Made by a program: the position numbers and the translations under genes. From positions 5,642,001-5,706,000 of the forward strand of contig OZ316894.1 in NCBI GenBank assembly GCA_973895155.1: a stretch of 64,000 bases of DNA, written 5' to 3'. The notes under the pieces are model-generated. The model searched no databases. It was not told the origin of the DNA and was given only the letters and a program-made list of their open reading frames with translations. This stretch comes from Marsupella aquatica. Taxonomy: Eukaryota; Marchantiophyta. This document shows, piece by piece, positions 11,543 to 22,700 of this stretch (position 1 is the first letter of the stretch; each line of letters begins with the position of its first letter).

Positions 11543-12585
11543 CAATCGTCGATCGTTTTTCTAAGATGACATTTTTCCTTCCTATGCGCAAGGCAGTTTT
11601 GGCACGGGAAGTAGCATCAATGGTGTTTAATCACGTCTTCAGACTTTGGGGATTGCCTTTGCACATCTTGTCTGATCGTGACTCCAAATTCACGAGTCAT
11701 TTCTGGAAAAATTTATTCCGGTTATCAGGCACAGACCTTACCAGAGGGTCCGCTTACCATCATGAAACCGATGGGCAGACTAAACGCCTAAATTTGGTCC
11801 TTGAAGAGTATTTATGTCATTTTGTGAGTGCTGACCAAAAAGATTGGTCAACGCACTTAAGTATGGCCGAGTTTTGGTATAACTCGACCACGCATACGGT
11901 GACAAGAATTTCACCATTCTTTTTGGTCACAGGCCGGAAACCTAGAGCTCCGGCCTGGTTCATAAATCCTGATACTTGGCGAACGAAAAGCAAGGTTCCT
12001 GCAGCAAACAAATTCATTCGAGAGCGGCGTCTAGTGATGGAAGCAGCCACCAAGGGGATGACCCTTGCCCAAAGTCGATACAAGGAGCAAGGGGACAAGC
12101 ATCAACGCCAGGTGAGCTTTGAAATTGGGGAGAGCGTCTGGTTTCAATTGAGACCCGAACAATACAACGATAAGATAAGTTGGAAGTTGGCACCCCGGTA
12201 CGCAGGACCCTATCGCATCTTGCGATGGGCTCACAAGGATAATCCAGTCTCTGTTGTTTTGGACATGCCCGGTTCAAGAGGAATGGGAAAAAGTTACCAT
12301 GTGAGCCGACTCAAGAAATTTGTAAAGGATTTGGACCCAAATCAGCAACAAGTCCTCCGGCCTGATGCCTTGCTTGTTGATGATGTGGAGGAGTACGTTG
12401 TGGAGACTATTCTTGATCACCGATACAAGCGTCGACTCGGAAAGCAAATGCTTGAATATTTGGTTAAATGGTCTGGATACGACCAAACGGAAAGCATGTG
12501 GGAGCCCGAAGATAATCTAAAACACAGTCCCAATATCCTTGCAAGCTATCGTAAGCGGAGCGGCTTGCCCCCCTTATTGAAGTAG
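11430..12585 (+). pseudogene. Gypsy integrase core and chromodomain, catalytic Glu replaced
   Basis: The open frame runs from 11290, but sequence resembling integrase starts near 11430. The core shows SMDFIQGLP and IVDRFSKMTFFLP (first catalytic Asp), then LSDRDSKFTSHFW (second). Exactly 35 residues after the second Asp, where the DD35E motif needs Glu, codon 11782-11784 is AAA (Lys), within the block TDGQTKRLN. The C-terminal part holds a chromodomain around 12385-12560 (VVETILDHRY, YLVKWSGYD, SMWEPEDNL), which in chromoviruses is thought to guide insertion to marked chromatin. The stop is at 12583-12585. The lost Glu should abolish strand transfer by this copy. Confidence 0.9.
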
Positions 12586-13013
12586 GGCGATTGCAATTAC
12601 CTAAGCAAGTTGTATCCTGGTTTCACCATACTTAGCCTCTTGAGAGTGTTCTCAAACCTGCACGAATTAGTGGTTGTTGGGCAACCACTTTGCTATCCTT
12701 ATGTTTAAGCTATTTGCTACTTGCATTACATTATAAGCAAGTTCGATCAAACCTGTGGGAGTTATCTCCGGGGAAGATTGATGGGTTTGTTGGACAAGGA
12801 GTTAGCTTGCCCAAGCATACTGACATCTAACTCGTTTGTTAGATAAGTTGAATTTCTCTAAGACTTGAGATGCGCACTTCAACTAGGTCCGTGTCTACCT
12901 TATAGGATGGACCACTTGTTACCTTACATCACCTTCTAGACGCCAATTGGTCTAGGCGTATGGTATGGTACCCATTCGGTTGACGCAGAGGTCAACCATT
13001 CAAAAAGGGGGGG
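12586..13013 (+). other. Gypsy 3' untranslated region with polypurine tract
   Basis: No coding sequence. It ends in a clear polypurine tract (13002-13013, five A then seven G) directly before the 3' LTR, which starts TGCAAGTCG at 13014. Confidence 0.8.
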
Positions 13014-14625
13014 TGCAAGTCGCGAATACAACTTTCACCTACTCGTAATTACTCCGGCGTTGTCTAACTCCAGCATTGAGCCCCTCTTAGATTTGCTACC
13101 ATCATGGCCATTAGGGATGCGACTAACAAAGAGGAGGCTAGTAAGAGCAAGGACAAGACTTGAGAAAAGCGCGCTCCAATTAACTTTATTGGGCCCATTG
13201 CCGATCACAGAAATATGAAATATTTTTCCAACAGCTCACCATAGGGGCCTGAGAAGCCCCACGTGAGCCTGATCATGGGCCGCATATTTCTCGGCCAACG
13301 GACCCAGGGGCCAAAAGTTATGGCCGACTCAAGCCGCATACTTGTAGTTTGGGTCCGTTGCCGATCATGGAAAATAAACTATTTTTCCAACGGATCACCA
13401 TAGGGGCCCAAGAAGCCCCACATAAGCCCGATCATGGGGCCGTGTATTTTTCGGCCAACGGGCCTAGGGGCCAAAAGTTATGGCCGATTTAGACTCGATT
13501 AGAGTCGCCGCGCATCGATGGACCAAGAAGGGGTTGCCTGGACCAGAGCGGGTTTAGGGCCGCAACTGTTAGCCCCTTATGCCATAATTTGTGCTCGAGG
13601 CCAAGTTATGGAAGGTTTTTGATTATCTTTGTTTCGAGCTAAGTGGCGGGGCCCACGGACCCTCGGGTAGGGGGCCAAAGATAGGGGACCAAAGCTGGCC
13701 CGGGGGTGGCAGGTCCTCAGAAGCATATATGAGGGGAGTGGTCCTCTCAAGTTTGAGCTCGAGCTGATCGCGATCGACGAAGATACGTCGTTTCAAGTTT
13801 TGAAGCGGAAACAAGCATAACTCGACGACCGGATCTCCGTTGGGGGAGTTCTTGGGTTCATTGGAAATCTAATGAAGAAAGCTACCTCATTATGCTCTCT
13901 AATTGTGCATTGGATGGCTTTGGTTTTGAGGCTTGCAATGGGGGGAGTCCCTCTTGTCGATCCGAAGTCGAACAGTGACCAAACCGTATTTGGTTCCCAC
14001 GGGGACCTGATGTTGGAGAGGTAGAACCAAGTAAACTCTGGGGTCTGCCATTGAGATCTGGTCCCGATGCATGGTGAGAGGTTGAGCGAAACCCGGTTTT
14101 GCAGAGAGGTGGCTAAGATCTAGAAACTAAATGGTCCCGGCGTGTTACTACTAGTTTGTGACAAACTGAGTTTGGGCCATGGGCATGTCCTGGAGGCAGG
14201 GCGGTCAGCCATTGATGGGTAGAAAGTGGGAAAGCTTGGGTGACATCCGATAGATAGACTGTTCCGTATGAATAATGATGTCGACCTTAGTTTCAACTTA
14301 TGGCAAGGCCATGCGGGCCTGGGAGGCTCTATCCGCTGACCTACTTACTAACGACTGTTGAGCTTGATGCAAGACAATGGTCTTGGGAGTTCCGAGATCA
14401 AGACGGGTTCTTACCAATTGGTTGGTTGCTTGTGCAGATAGTAAAGACCGTTGAGCGACGGTTATGCTGACGAGGGCAAGTGCGGCTTCGTATGGGAAGG
14501 GTTGCTAACGACAAGGAGTATAGTCGGAGAGAATTTACCCCAACATTTCGTGTTAGTGCAAGGTTCGACTTGTTTCAAGGCTAAGAAGCGAGTTTGGATG
14601 GGAACGTGGTGGGAGGTCCACCACT
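13014..14625 (+). repeat. 3' LTR of the Gypsy element
   Basis: About 1612 bp, homologous to 5646-7415 along its whole length but with two 161 bp units (13191, 13351) instead of three. It starts TGCAAG after the PPT. The right edge is set by the GAAGC target copy at 14626-14630. An alternative reading puts the LTR end two bases earlier, at ...CCACCA, giving a 7 bp duplication CTGAAGC. Confidence 0.9.
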
Positions 14626-14630
14626 GAAGC

Positions 14631-15376
14631 TCAGCAGCATCCACTTGCTGCTCACCAGCATCAACAAACACCTCTGGTTCCTCTAGCACAGGAACCAACT
14701 CCATAATTGGAGCAACTCCTCTCCGGTCATGCACCTTATGACCAATCTCCCCCTCAACGAGATTCGGGATAGGAGATTTTCCTTTGTCAGTACGGGAGAC
14801 CTGAGTATTCTCCCCCTCCTTCAATAATCTGGATTCATTGAAGGAAACATCCCTACTGACAACCAGTTTACAGGCAATAGGATCCCATAGCCTATAGGCT
14901 TTCACACCACTCTGGTACCCAAGAAAAATATATTTCTTGGAGGTAGGATCCAACTTGGTCCTATTCTGCTTTGGTGTGAGAGCATATGCATCACTTCCAA
15001 AAACTACCAAGCCATGATAGTCTGCTTGCCGCTTATAGCGCATCTCAAACGGCATTTTGAAATTGATAGCACTAGAAGGAGAAAGATTTACCAAATAAGT
15101 TACGGTATTGACAATTTCTGCCCAAAATTCCTGTGGTAAACCTGATTGGCTCAACATACTCCGTGACCGCTCCAACAGTATCCGATTGAGCCTCTCAGCG
15201 ACACCATTCTGCTGCGGAGTATAAACTATGGTGAGATGACAAGTTATCCCCTGTTCTGAATAATACTCTTCAAATTCCACTGAAGTGTACTCCCTACCGT
15301 TGTCTGACCTCAGACTCTTCACCCTTGTATCCAAACACTTGACCGTGTTTCCAGTCTGATTCTCCATCTGGGCCTT
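14631..15376 (-). pseudogene. outer Copia integrase, C-terminal part
   Basis: This is the same element as 3868-5645, on the other side of the Gypsy insertion. Seen in order on the minus strand: the second catalytic Asp block (RSDNGREYTS), the catalytic Glu block (QQNGVAERLNR), FWAEIV, and the Copia integrase C-terminus (LDPTSKKYIFLGYQSG, YRLWDP, VVSRDVSFNE). The open frame extends into Gypsy LTR sequence at its end, so codons below 14631 do not belong to the element. The upstream part with the first catalytic Asp is missing (see the entry at 15377). Confidence 0.9.
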
Positions 15377-16039
15377 TCACTTTTTAAAAATGAGTCCATT
15401 CTTTCGTAAGATAGCCAAACCCTTCTCACTCATATGACCTAGCCGTGAATGCCATAGTTGAGTCATCTCCTCGTGAGACTTGGTTACATTGGCTTCTCCA
15501 CATACAGTATTGCCCTGCAACACATACAAATTCTTCTGTCTGCTCCCCTTCAAAATCACTATCTCTCCCGACCTGACTTGAAGTTCACCATCAATAACGC
15601 TCCATTGATGATCATTTGAATCCAACACACTGAGTGAAATCAGATTCTTACGCATGCCAGGTACATACCTGACTCCAAACACTGTGCGCACAGCGCCATC
15701 AAACATTTGAATCTTCACAGACCCAATACCCTCAATTTGACAGGAGTGATCATTTCCCATCAGAACTGAACCGTTTGAAACAGAGTAAGAACTGAAAAAC
15801 TCATGAATGTAACAAATGTGAAAAGAGCAAGCACAATCAAGAATCCACACATCATCTGTTCTCCTAGATGACGTGCACAGGGCATACCCCTGGCTTCATA
15901 ATACATACTCATCATTGAGTAAATCAGCATCTCCATCACCCCTAGCCACATTTGCCGATGAAGATTCAGCTGCCTTTCCCTTACAGTCTCGCTTGAAGTG
16001 CCCGACCTGGTTGCACTTCCAACATGTCATCTGCCTCCT
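15377..16039 (-). pseudogene. outer Copia zinc knuckle, protease and gag-pre-integrase, with internal deletion
   Basis: On the minus strand, a CCHC knuckle (CWKCNQVGHFKRDC, near 15985-16026) lies just after an in-frame TAA at 16040-16042. The protease site reads LDCACSFH where Copia proteases usually have D-S-G or D-S-A, so the active-site Ser is replaced by Cys. The gag-pre-integrase domain is clear (LWHSRLGHMSEKGLA). It then jumps from KNGLI directly to FKK-stop-KAQMENQTG. In the related inner Copia about 70 residues lie between these blocks, including the rest of the zinc site and the first catalytic Asp of integrase. So an internal deletion of roughly 200 bp is inferred, and the TGA at 15377-15379 stands where Trp is expected. 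Confidence 0.85.
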
Positions 16040-16936
16040 TTAAGGGAATTTGCCCCTGGACTTAGATCTGGATTTAGATCTAAACTGGGTTCTACGGTCC
16101 CCAGTTGGTCGCTGCATACTCCTCCCACGGTTAACATTGAGGGCAGCACCAGATGATGAAGGTTGTGACGTGATGTGCATCTTCTGTTGAAGATCATCAC
16201 TAAGCAGAGAACTTACCACATCATTGTATGAAATGGTATCCCTATCATGATGCAACAACACCCGTGATAGGGACTGGTAAGATGGAGGCAATGAACTGAG
16301 AAGTTGTAGAGCCTTCGTCTCATCATTCAAAGTCTCCCCAAGGTTTTCCAAGTCAACGACCATGTCGTTGAAAGCATCCACATGGTCCTGCAACTTCGTA
16401 CCGGATTCCTTCATCCTGAAACTCATCAGTTTGTAGGAAGTATAGAGCCGGTTTGACAACTTCTTGTGGTGATACTTGCTCTGCAATTCCGCAAATAGGG
16501 ACATGTAGTCCTTATGTGCACCCAACTGCTTGATAATGGGAGGCATGAGATAGAGTGTAACACACCACACTCCCTGCTCCTGCATGCGGTCTCATTGTTT
16601 CTCATCAACATCATCTTCACGAGGGCTCAGTAGTTGGCCCATCCCTGACGCATAGAGCACTCCCTTCACCTGCTTCTCCCATAGCAAGTAGTCAGAGCGC
16701 CCATCATACTTTGTCACTTCATACTTGGGTCTCCCAAGCTTGAACGTCCCCATCTTCTTCTTTTGCACTACCATGAGCTCCGGTAGTAGAACAGCTTTCT
16801 CCACCACACGCCACACTGGTGATTGTACCAGTATCACATGCTCTTCCTCTTGCTCCTCTCTTTCCACCTCAAATCGCCTCGGTGATCCTCGTGCTTCAAG
16901 TTCCACGTCTTCGAAAATCTCCTCCGAATCACTCAT
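16040..16936 (-). pseudogene. outer Copia gag
   Basis: Starts at ATG 16936. The N-terminus is acidic, followed by a Copia gag core (KYEVTKYDGRSDYLLWEKQV) and later blocks such as NRLYTSYKLMSFRM, LLSSLPPSYQSL and SYNDVVSSLL. The C-terminus is basic (repeated Arg-Ser-Lys) before the zinc knuckle. TGA at 16592-16594 and TAA at 16040-16042 interrupt one continuous frame. Gag would assemble the cytoplasmic particle; this copy can only give truncated products. Confidence 0.88.
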
Positions 16937-17767
16937 ATGAGAAAATCATGAAAAAATGTCATTTTTCATAACTTCTCAAAAAACTCAAAACTAAACACCG
17001 GCGCGTAGCCCATGAAGCTAGGAGTCCAACACTGAAAACCAAAATCAAAATCAAAATTCAACGGAAAAGTTATCCAAATTTTGGTTGGGGTGGGTAAAAC
17101 CTTGGGAAACTCCCTTGTTTTGACCACCTCAGGGAATAACTGAAATGCCAAGTACAACCCGTCGTTGAAATTGCAATTTGATTGGTGCGCCGCGTTGCTA
17201 ACTTCAATGGCTACGACCTCACCAAAAAAGAACCAAAAAAGTTACCGTTTGGCGTGCGGAATCTTTGTCGGACAGCCAAAAAATAGCTCTCTATTTTTTG
17301 AGAATATTCCCGCACAGTCCAACAGGTCTCAGAGGGGGCCGTTCCCCCTGTCCAAGCGGTTAAATCCAGGGGTCACGGGATCAAGAGAACCAATAGAAAA
17401 GCCGAGAGGAAAAAACAAAAAATTGGGCCCTAAAGGAAACTTTTTGCTGATTACATACCTTAAACACCACTGCTTTACACGAGAGAAATGACGACTGCCG
17501 ACGGAAAAAGTTGCCAAATTGAACCGGCGCCGTCTGCACACACAGCAGAGGAAAAACCTTTCGTCACAACTCACTCTCTCCGCGTCAAGTGCCAATCACA
17601 GACTCAAAATGACCACTGCGCCGCAATCTCTTCGTTGAGCCCCAACACTTTGCATTTCTTCCTTTGAGTCGGACGTCACAATGAGAAACCCGATTCAGAT
17701 GGGAACAAGCTCCATAGCCTGTGAAAAAATTTGAATGCCTCCTTCACTCGTCACGACACACTCGGTA
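16937..17767 (-). other. outer Copia leader, part proximal to gag
   Basis: Non-coding leader between gag and the point where the inner Copia inserted. The rest of the leader is at 24115-24484. No convincing ORF. The last five bases (CGGTA, 17763-17767) are one copy of the inner element's target duplication. Confidence 0.75.
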
Positions 17768-18060
17768 TGTTAGGAATTGACTCTAGTTCCCGACATAGTT
17801 AGCTTGGCCTTACTAGGGTTAGTTTTAACCCTAGAATATATTAGGATAAGATCCGCTTAGTTTAGGCCCACTCACCCTTCTGGGGGGTATAGGCTGGAGG
17901 GAGAGCACTCTCTCCCTCATTCTTCACATGTACTCTCATTTGCTATGGAGCCTTCAAAAGTTTCTCCACTTGGGGTGTTTCATTGGTGTAGCATCTGATT
18001 GAGTGAGTCTCTCTCATGTTTTCGCATTGCTGTCTAGTCCGGAGCTGACGGTTTCTTGCA
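17768..18060 (+). repeat. 5' LTR of the inner Copia
   Basis: 293 bp, TGTTAGGAATTG to GGTTTCTTGCA. It matches 23816-24114 except for about six substitutions and a 6 bp indel (tcttgg, present only in the 3' copy). Confidence 0.93.
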
Positions 18061-18062
18061 AG

Positions 18063-18074
18063 TGGTATCAGAGC
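18063..18074 (+). other. primer binding site of the inner Copia
   Basis: TGGTATCAGAGC lies two bases after the 5' LTR and is complementary to the 3' end of initiator Met-tRNA. Confidence 0.9.
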
Positions 18075-19729
18075 TTCGTGTTCGTGGTTTGGTGGCCTGG
18101 GCAGTGATGAGAGCGATCGTTGTGTTGGATCGTGGTGAAAGATTGAATCGTCGTCGACGGTTGCGTGATCTTTTCACTGGCCGTTTCATTTTGAAGGATT
18201 CGTGTTCAGAAAGGGTGACGGTTTTCCAATTGTAACTTCTCTGAAGTGTTGGATGTGTCACTGTCTTTTTCTGAAGGGATTGTTGGGTGTCCAGTCCAAC
18301 GATCTTCTATGCACATTGGTATGCACTAAGTTCTGGTGAAAGTTTCATTACTTTTCGTTTTCCGAGTGCGAAGTAATCTCATCTTGAGTTTGCTGTTAAG
18401 AGCTTGATGCTCTAGGTTATGCTTTTTTTATGTTTTGACTCTTCTCGTTGTGGGGCCAGTGGGGCCGTTTTCCTTCTCGTTAAAAGTCAAGTTTTCGTAA
18501 GCCAAAGTTGCGAAATTTTGCTTGTTGGGCTTTTCTCTCGAGGTCGCCGCTGCGCAACATTTTTTGGCGGAGCGGCAGGAGAAATTACGAGAGGACTACC
18601 AGGGCGAGTGTACAAGCCCCATCATACGTACGCCTGTACGTGGCGGTACGAGGCCAAAGGCACAAGCAGGTGGGCGGGGTACAACTGTACTCGAAGGTAC
18701 AGTGGGGAGAGGGAGCTCCCTCCTCACGGGAGTATTTTCCTGCAGGGCCCAAGGTGTGAGCAGGTACAACTGTACCTGCAGGTACAGTACTTGAAAGTAC
18801 TGCATTAAGTGGGAAGGGAAGGATTTGTGCTCCCTTCTTACGGGAGTCATTTTCTTTGGGCACAAGGCCCTATGAGCATTGAAGAGGGGGAGAGGGGGAG
18901 CGAGCACTCCTTTCCCTTGGGAGTTTTTTAATTACTTAGGCTCAAGGCCCTATGCTGCAGCTTGGAGAAGGGGTGAGAGGGGAGTTTTAATGCTCCCTCC
19001 TTTCGGGAGCAATTAAGTGGTTTCAAGGGCACAAGGCCCTATAAATGTACGAGCTAGCCAGGAGGGCTCGGGTGCATTTAAGGAGGGTACAAGGAAGTAT
19101 TTAAAGGGTCAATGCGCGACCCTATGCGCGGGAGGGCAAGGCACGGAAAAGTTTTTTTTTAAAGAATTTTTTTGAGGTCGGTAGGGACGAACGCTCGTCC
19201 CTAGTCTTCATTGTTTTTTTTTCTTTTAAGTGTTCTTTTCTTTTTCTCTCCGCGATTACTCTTACTTCCCAGGTGGACAGGTGTTGGCTCCACATTTCTT
19301 CTGCTGTAAAATTTGACTGTACTTTGATTCCCTCCGAAAGATACTTTTCCAGAGAGCTGAATTTTGGCCAAAATTTCTGAATTTGGCGGTTGTCGAGGCA
19401 GAATTTTTTCGCACTGCTTTGCAAGGGGATACTCAAGGGAGTTGAGCACGGGCCTGTGAAATCGATTTGCATTTAACTATTGCGAAATTTTTTCGGGACC
19501 TAAGATACCCAACGGGGGTCAAAACGGCCACTTTGACACCCTTCCGGTCCGGGTTGAATAAGTTTTCGTTGGAGAAGTTTTTTGCCAAATCATTTTCAGA
19601 TCTTGGTAGTGTACCTTGCAGGCTACGCGGCAGTGCATTCCATTTCCACTTTCACCAACTTTCATTTTTTGGTGACTTTTTGGGTGGAGGTATTTCGGTT
19701 GTGTTTCCTGTGTGTTTGTGGCAGCATCA
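18075..19729 (+). other. long structured leader of the inner Copia
   Basis: About 1.65 kb between PBS and gag without a conserved ORF. The middle part (about 18600-19060) is built from repeated modules. A stem-like segment of the form gctccct...cgggag is followed by a ggg-cacaaggccctat block; modules start near 18711, 18828, 18900 and 18989. Just before them lie short palindromic strings around gtac (for example 18682-18700 and 18762-18800). The arrangement predicts a row of small hairpins in the genomic RNA. Possible roles include packaging or internal translation start, which is inference only. Confidence 0.7.
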
Positions 19730-22700
19730 ATGACTTCAAGAAAGCTTGCGGCGCCAAAGTTTGAGGTGGAGCAGTTTGATGGGAAGGTCAGCTTCAGCCT
19801 TTGGACTCGAAAGGTGACCAATGTGTTGATCCAGCAGGGTCTTGCGAAGACCCTCACTGGAGTGAAACCCTCGAATCTAACAGATGAGGAGTGGGAGGAC
19901 ATGTCGGTGCAGGCGTGTAGCACAATTGAGTTGTTCTTGGCAAACAACATTCTCAAGAACGTGTTGGGGATGGATCGAAATGCCAAGAAAATTTGGGATA
20001 TGCTTACTCAGCTATACCAGAGTACTTCGTTGACTACTCGCATTTATCACTTGGAGGGGCTGTTCAGGTTGAAGTTGAAGGATGGTGGCAACATGCGTGA
20101 TCACCTCAGTCTCTTTGATGAGATTGTGCACGAGGTGGCCACGGCGGGAGACAAGTTGACCGATGAGTATCTTGCGATGCATTTGTTGATGTCGCTTCCT
20201 CAGAGCTATTCGACGTTGGTGACAATCATCACACATGACAAGTCTACGTTGAAGCTGGATGAGATAAAGGCTACCATTCTTGCAGAATGGGGCAAGCGAC
20301 AACTTTCTAGCCGTGACAATGAGTCTGCTACCTTAGTGGTTAGAGGCAGATCGACGGAGCGTACTACGGATCAGTCTAGATCTAAATCACATAGTAGATC
20401 TAAATCTAAGTCCCGTAGTAAGAAAGTGCAGTGTTGGCATTGCCATGAGAAGGGCCACACCAAGTGGAATTGTCCTTCTCTGTCGAAGCAGAAGCGTCTT
20501 GCTTCCAATGGTGCATCCTCATTGTCGGTTGGTATTGTGATTGCTGATAATGAGGATGTTGCTGAAGTGCTATGTAATGGTGCTGTGAATTCTGTGTATA
20601 ACAATAAATGGATGTTGGATTCGGGTTCCTCTTATCACGTGTGTCCAACGTAATCATATTTCTCCACTTACCAACCTTGTACCGGTACTGTGGAGATCGG
20701 AAATGGAGTCCGATGTGCGATTGTTGGCATGGGGACTATCAAATTCCGGATGTTTGATGGTGTTGTGCGAGCACTAACAGGAGTCAGACACATACCAGAC
20801 ATCTCTAAGAATTTGATTTCTCTTGGTGCTTTGGAAGCTGGTGGATCTCATTTCACTGCACGTGATGGTGCGCTCTTTGTTGTCAAAGATGATGTATCTT
20901 TGATTAAGGCGCTACGGCAGAATAATTTGTACATCTTGGAAGGAGATGTCATTGCTCCTAGAGTGGAGCATGTGGATTCTGTGGTGGAACGTTCGGATGC
21001 AGCGGCAACATCTGTTGTAGAGTTATCTACGGCTGCTTCAATTGAAGCACCCTCAACATCTGGTCGCACACAAGCCATAGATTTGTGGCATGCACGGTTG
21101 GGGCACTTGAGTGGTAAAGGATTGGCAGCCTTGGCAAACAGAGATTTGTTGCAAGGCGCTCAATCTGGTAAACTCTCTTTCTGTGAAGATTGCATCTTCG
21201 GCAAGCAGAGGAGAGTGAGTTTCAGTTCTAGTTCATACCATTCTCATGAAATTCTTGAGTATGTACATTCGGATGTTTGGGGTCCAGCGCCGGAGCCGTC
21301 ATTGGGTGGAGCCAGATATTTTGTGACGTTTGTAGATGATTACTCTCGAATGTGTTGGTTGTACTACATGAAGGAGAAGTCTCAAGTCTTTGAGATTTTC
21401 AAGGAGTGGAAAGCCATGGTAGAGCTACAAACTGGGAAGGAGTTGAAGTGTGTTCGGTCCGATAACGGTGGCGAGTATAAGTCCAATGAGTTTGATCAAT
21501 TTGGTCGGGACCTTGGCCTCAAGCGTCATTACACTGTACCGGAGACCCCGCAGCAGAATGGAGTTGCAGAACGGTTGAATCGGACATTACTGGAGAAAGC
21601 ACGTAGCATGCTATGTAAATCCAAGTTGCCCAACAACTTTTGGGCTGAAGCTATCAACCAAGCTGCATACGTCTACAATTTGTCATCGCATAGTAGTAAG
21701 TTGATGCAGACTCCATTTGAGTTGTGGTATAAGAGACCTGCTGATTACTCTAGACTCCGAGTTTTTGGTTGTGCTGCCTATGTTCACATTGAGCAGACAC
21801 ACAGGTCTAAGTTGGATCCCAAGTCTAAGAAATGTATTTTTCTAGGCTTTAGTCCTGGGCAGAAGGGCTATAAATTGTGGGATCCTGTCAATTGCAAGGC
21901 AGTTGTGAGCAGAAATGTTGTTTTTGACGAAGAATGGTTGTCAAGATCCCAGGATATTCAGGAGGAACGGGTGGAGGAACCCACTACGGTGGAGCTTGGT
22001 GGCAATGAGGAAGCTGCTGGTTCCTCTGGTAGAGGTGCAATTCCTCAACCAAGGCGCTCCACCAAGGCCAATTTTGGCCAACCCCCTGATAGATTTGGTT
22101 TTGCAGATCCTCGTGTTCACGTTGTTGAGCATGACAATGATCCCGGTGTTATTTTGCTTACTGAAGATGGAGAACCCTCTAGCTATGAAGAAGCTATGGC
22201 CTCTCCAGAGAAGGATAAGTGGATGGAGGCGATGTTGAAGGAGATGAATTCTTTGAAGAAGAATTCAACTTGGCGCTTAACTGACATGCCTCGCGGGAAA
22301 ACACTGGTTCCGTGTAGATGGTTGTACAAGAAGAAGCAGGATGGCACTTACAAGGCTCACCTTGTGGCCAAAGGGTACACCTAGAAGGAGGGCTTGGACT
22401 ACACGGAGATTTTCTCGCCAGTTGTCAAACTCACTACTATCCGTGTTTTACTTGCGATTGTGGCATTCTATGATCTTGAGTTAGATCAGATGGATGTAAT
22501 TACTGCTTTCCTGCATGGATTGCTTGATGTGGAGATTTATATGACTCAGCCTCCAGGTTTTATTGACGAGAAGACCAGACACTTGGTGTGTAAGCTCTTG
22601 CACTCGTTATACGGATTGAAGCAGAGTCCCAGACAGTGGAATAAGCGTTTTGATTCCTTCATATTATCTCAGGGGTTCACACGAAGTGAACATGATTGTT

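Larger units (their letters stand above)
5646..14625 (+). mobile_element. Gypsy-type LTR retrotransposon (chromovirus) inserted in the outer Copia
   Basis: The element of about 9.0 kb is bounded by the 5 bp repeat GAAGC (5641-5645 and 14626-14630; two further bases, CT, also match). It carries long LTRs (5646-7415 and 13014-14625), a Met-tRNA PBS, a PPT, gag, protease, RT, RNase H and integrase, ending in a chromodomain. That gene order, with integrase after RT, defines the Gypsy/Metaviridae type, and the chromodomain defines chromoviruses. Removing the element and one target copy leaves the outer Copia reading frame open across the junction, so the host element was probably intact there when hit. 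It is defective: at least one stop, several frameshifts, and Lys in place of the catalytic Glu of integrase. The 5' edge seems to have lost a few terminal bases relative to the 3' LTR. Confidence 0.93.

Noticed and set aside
17330-17400. tRNA-like look (ccaagcggtta)
   Set aside because: A cloverleaf could not be completed: no matching acceptor stem and no proper anticodon arm. It lies in the outer Copia leader.
18419-18907. Several overlapping open frames on both strands in the inner Copia leader
   Set aside because: They arise from the GC-rich hairpin repeats; no frame is favoured and none has a known motif.
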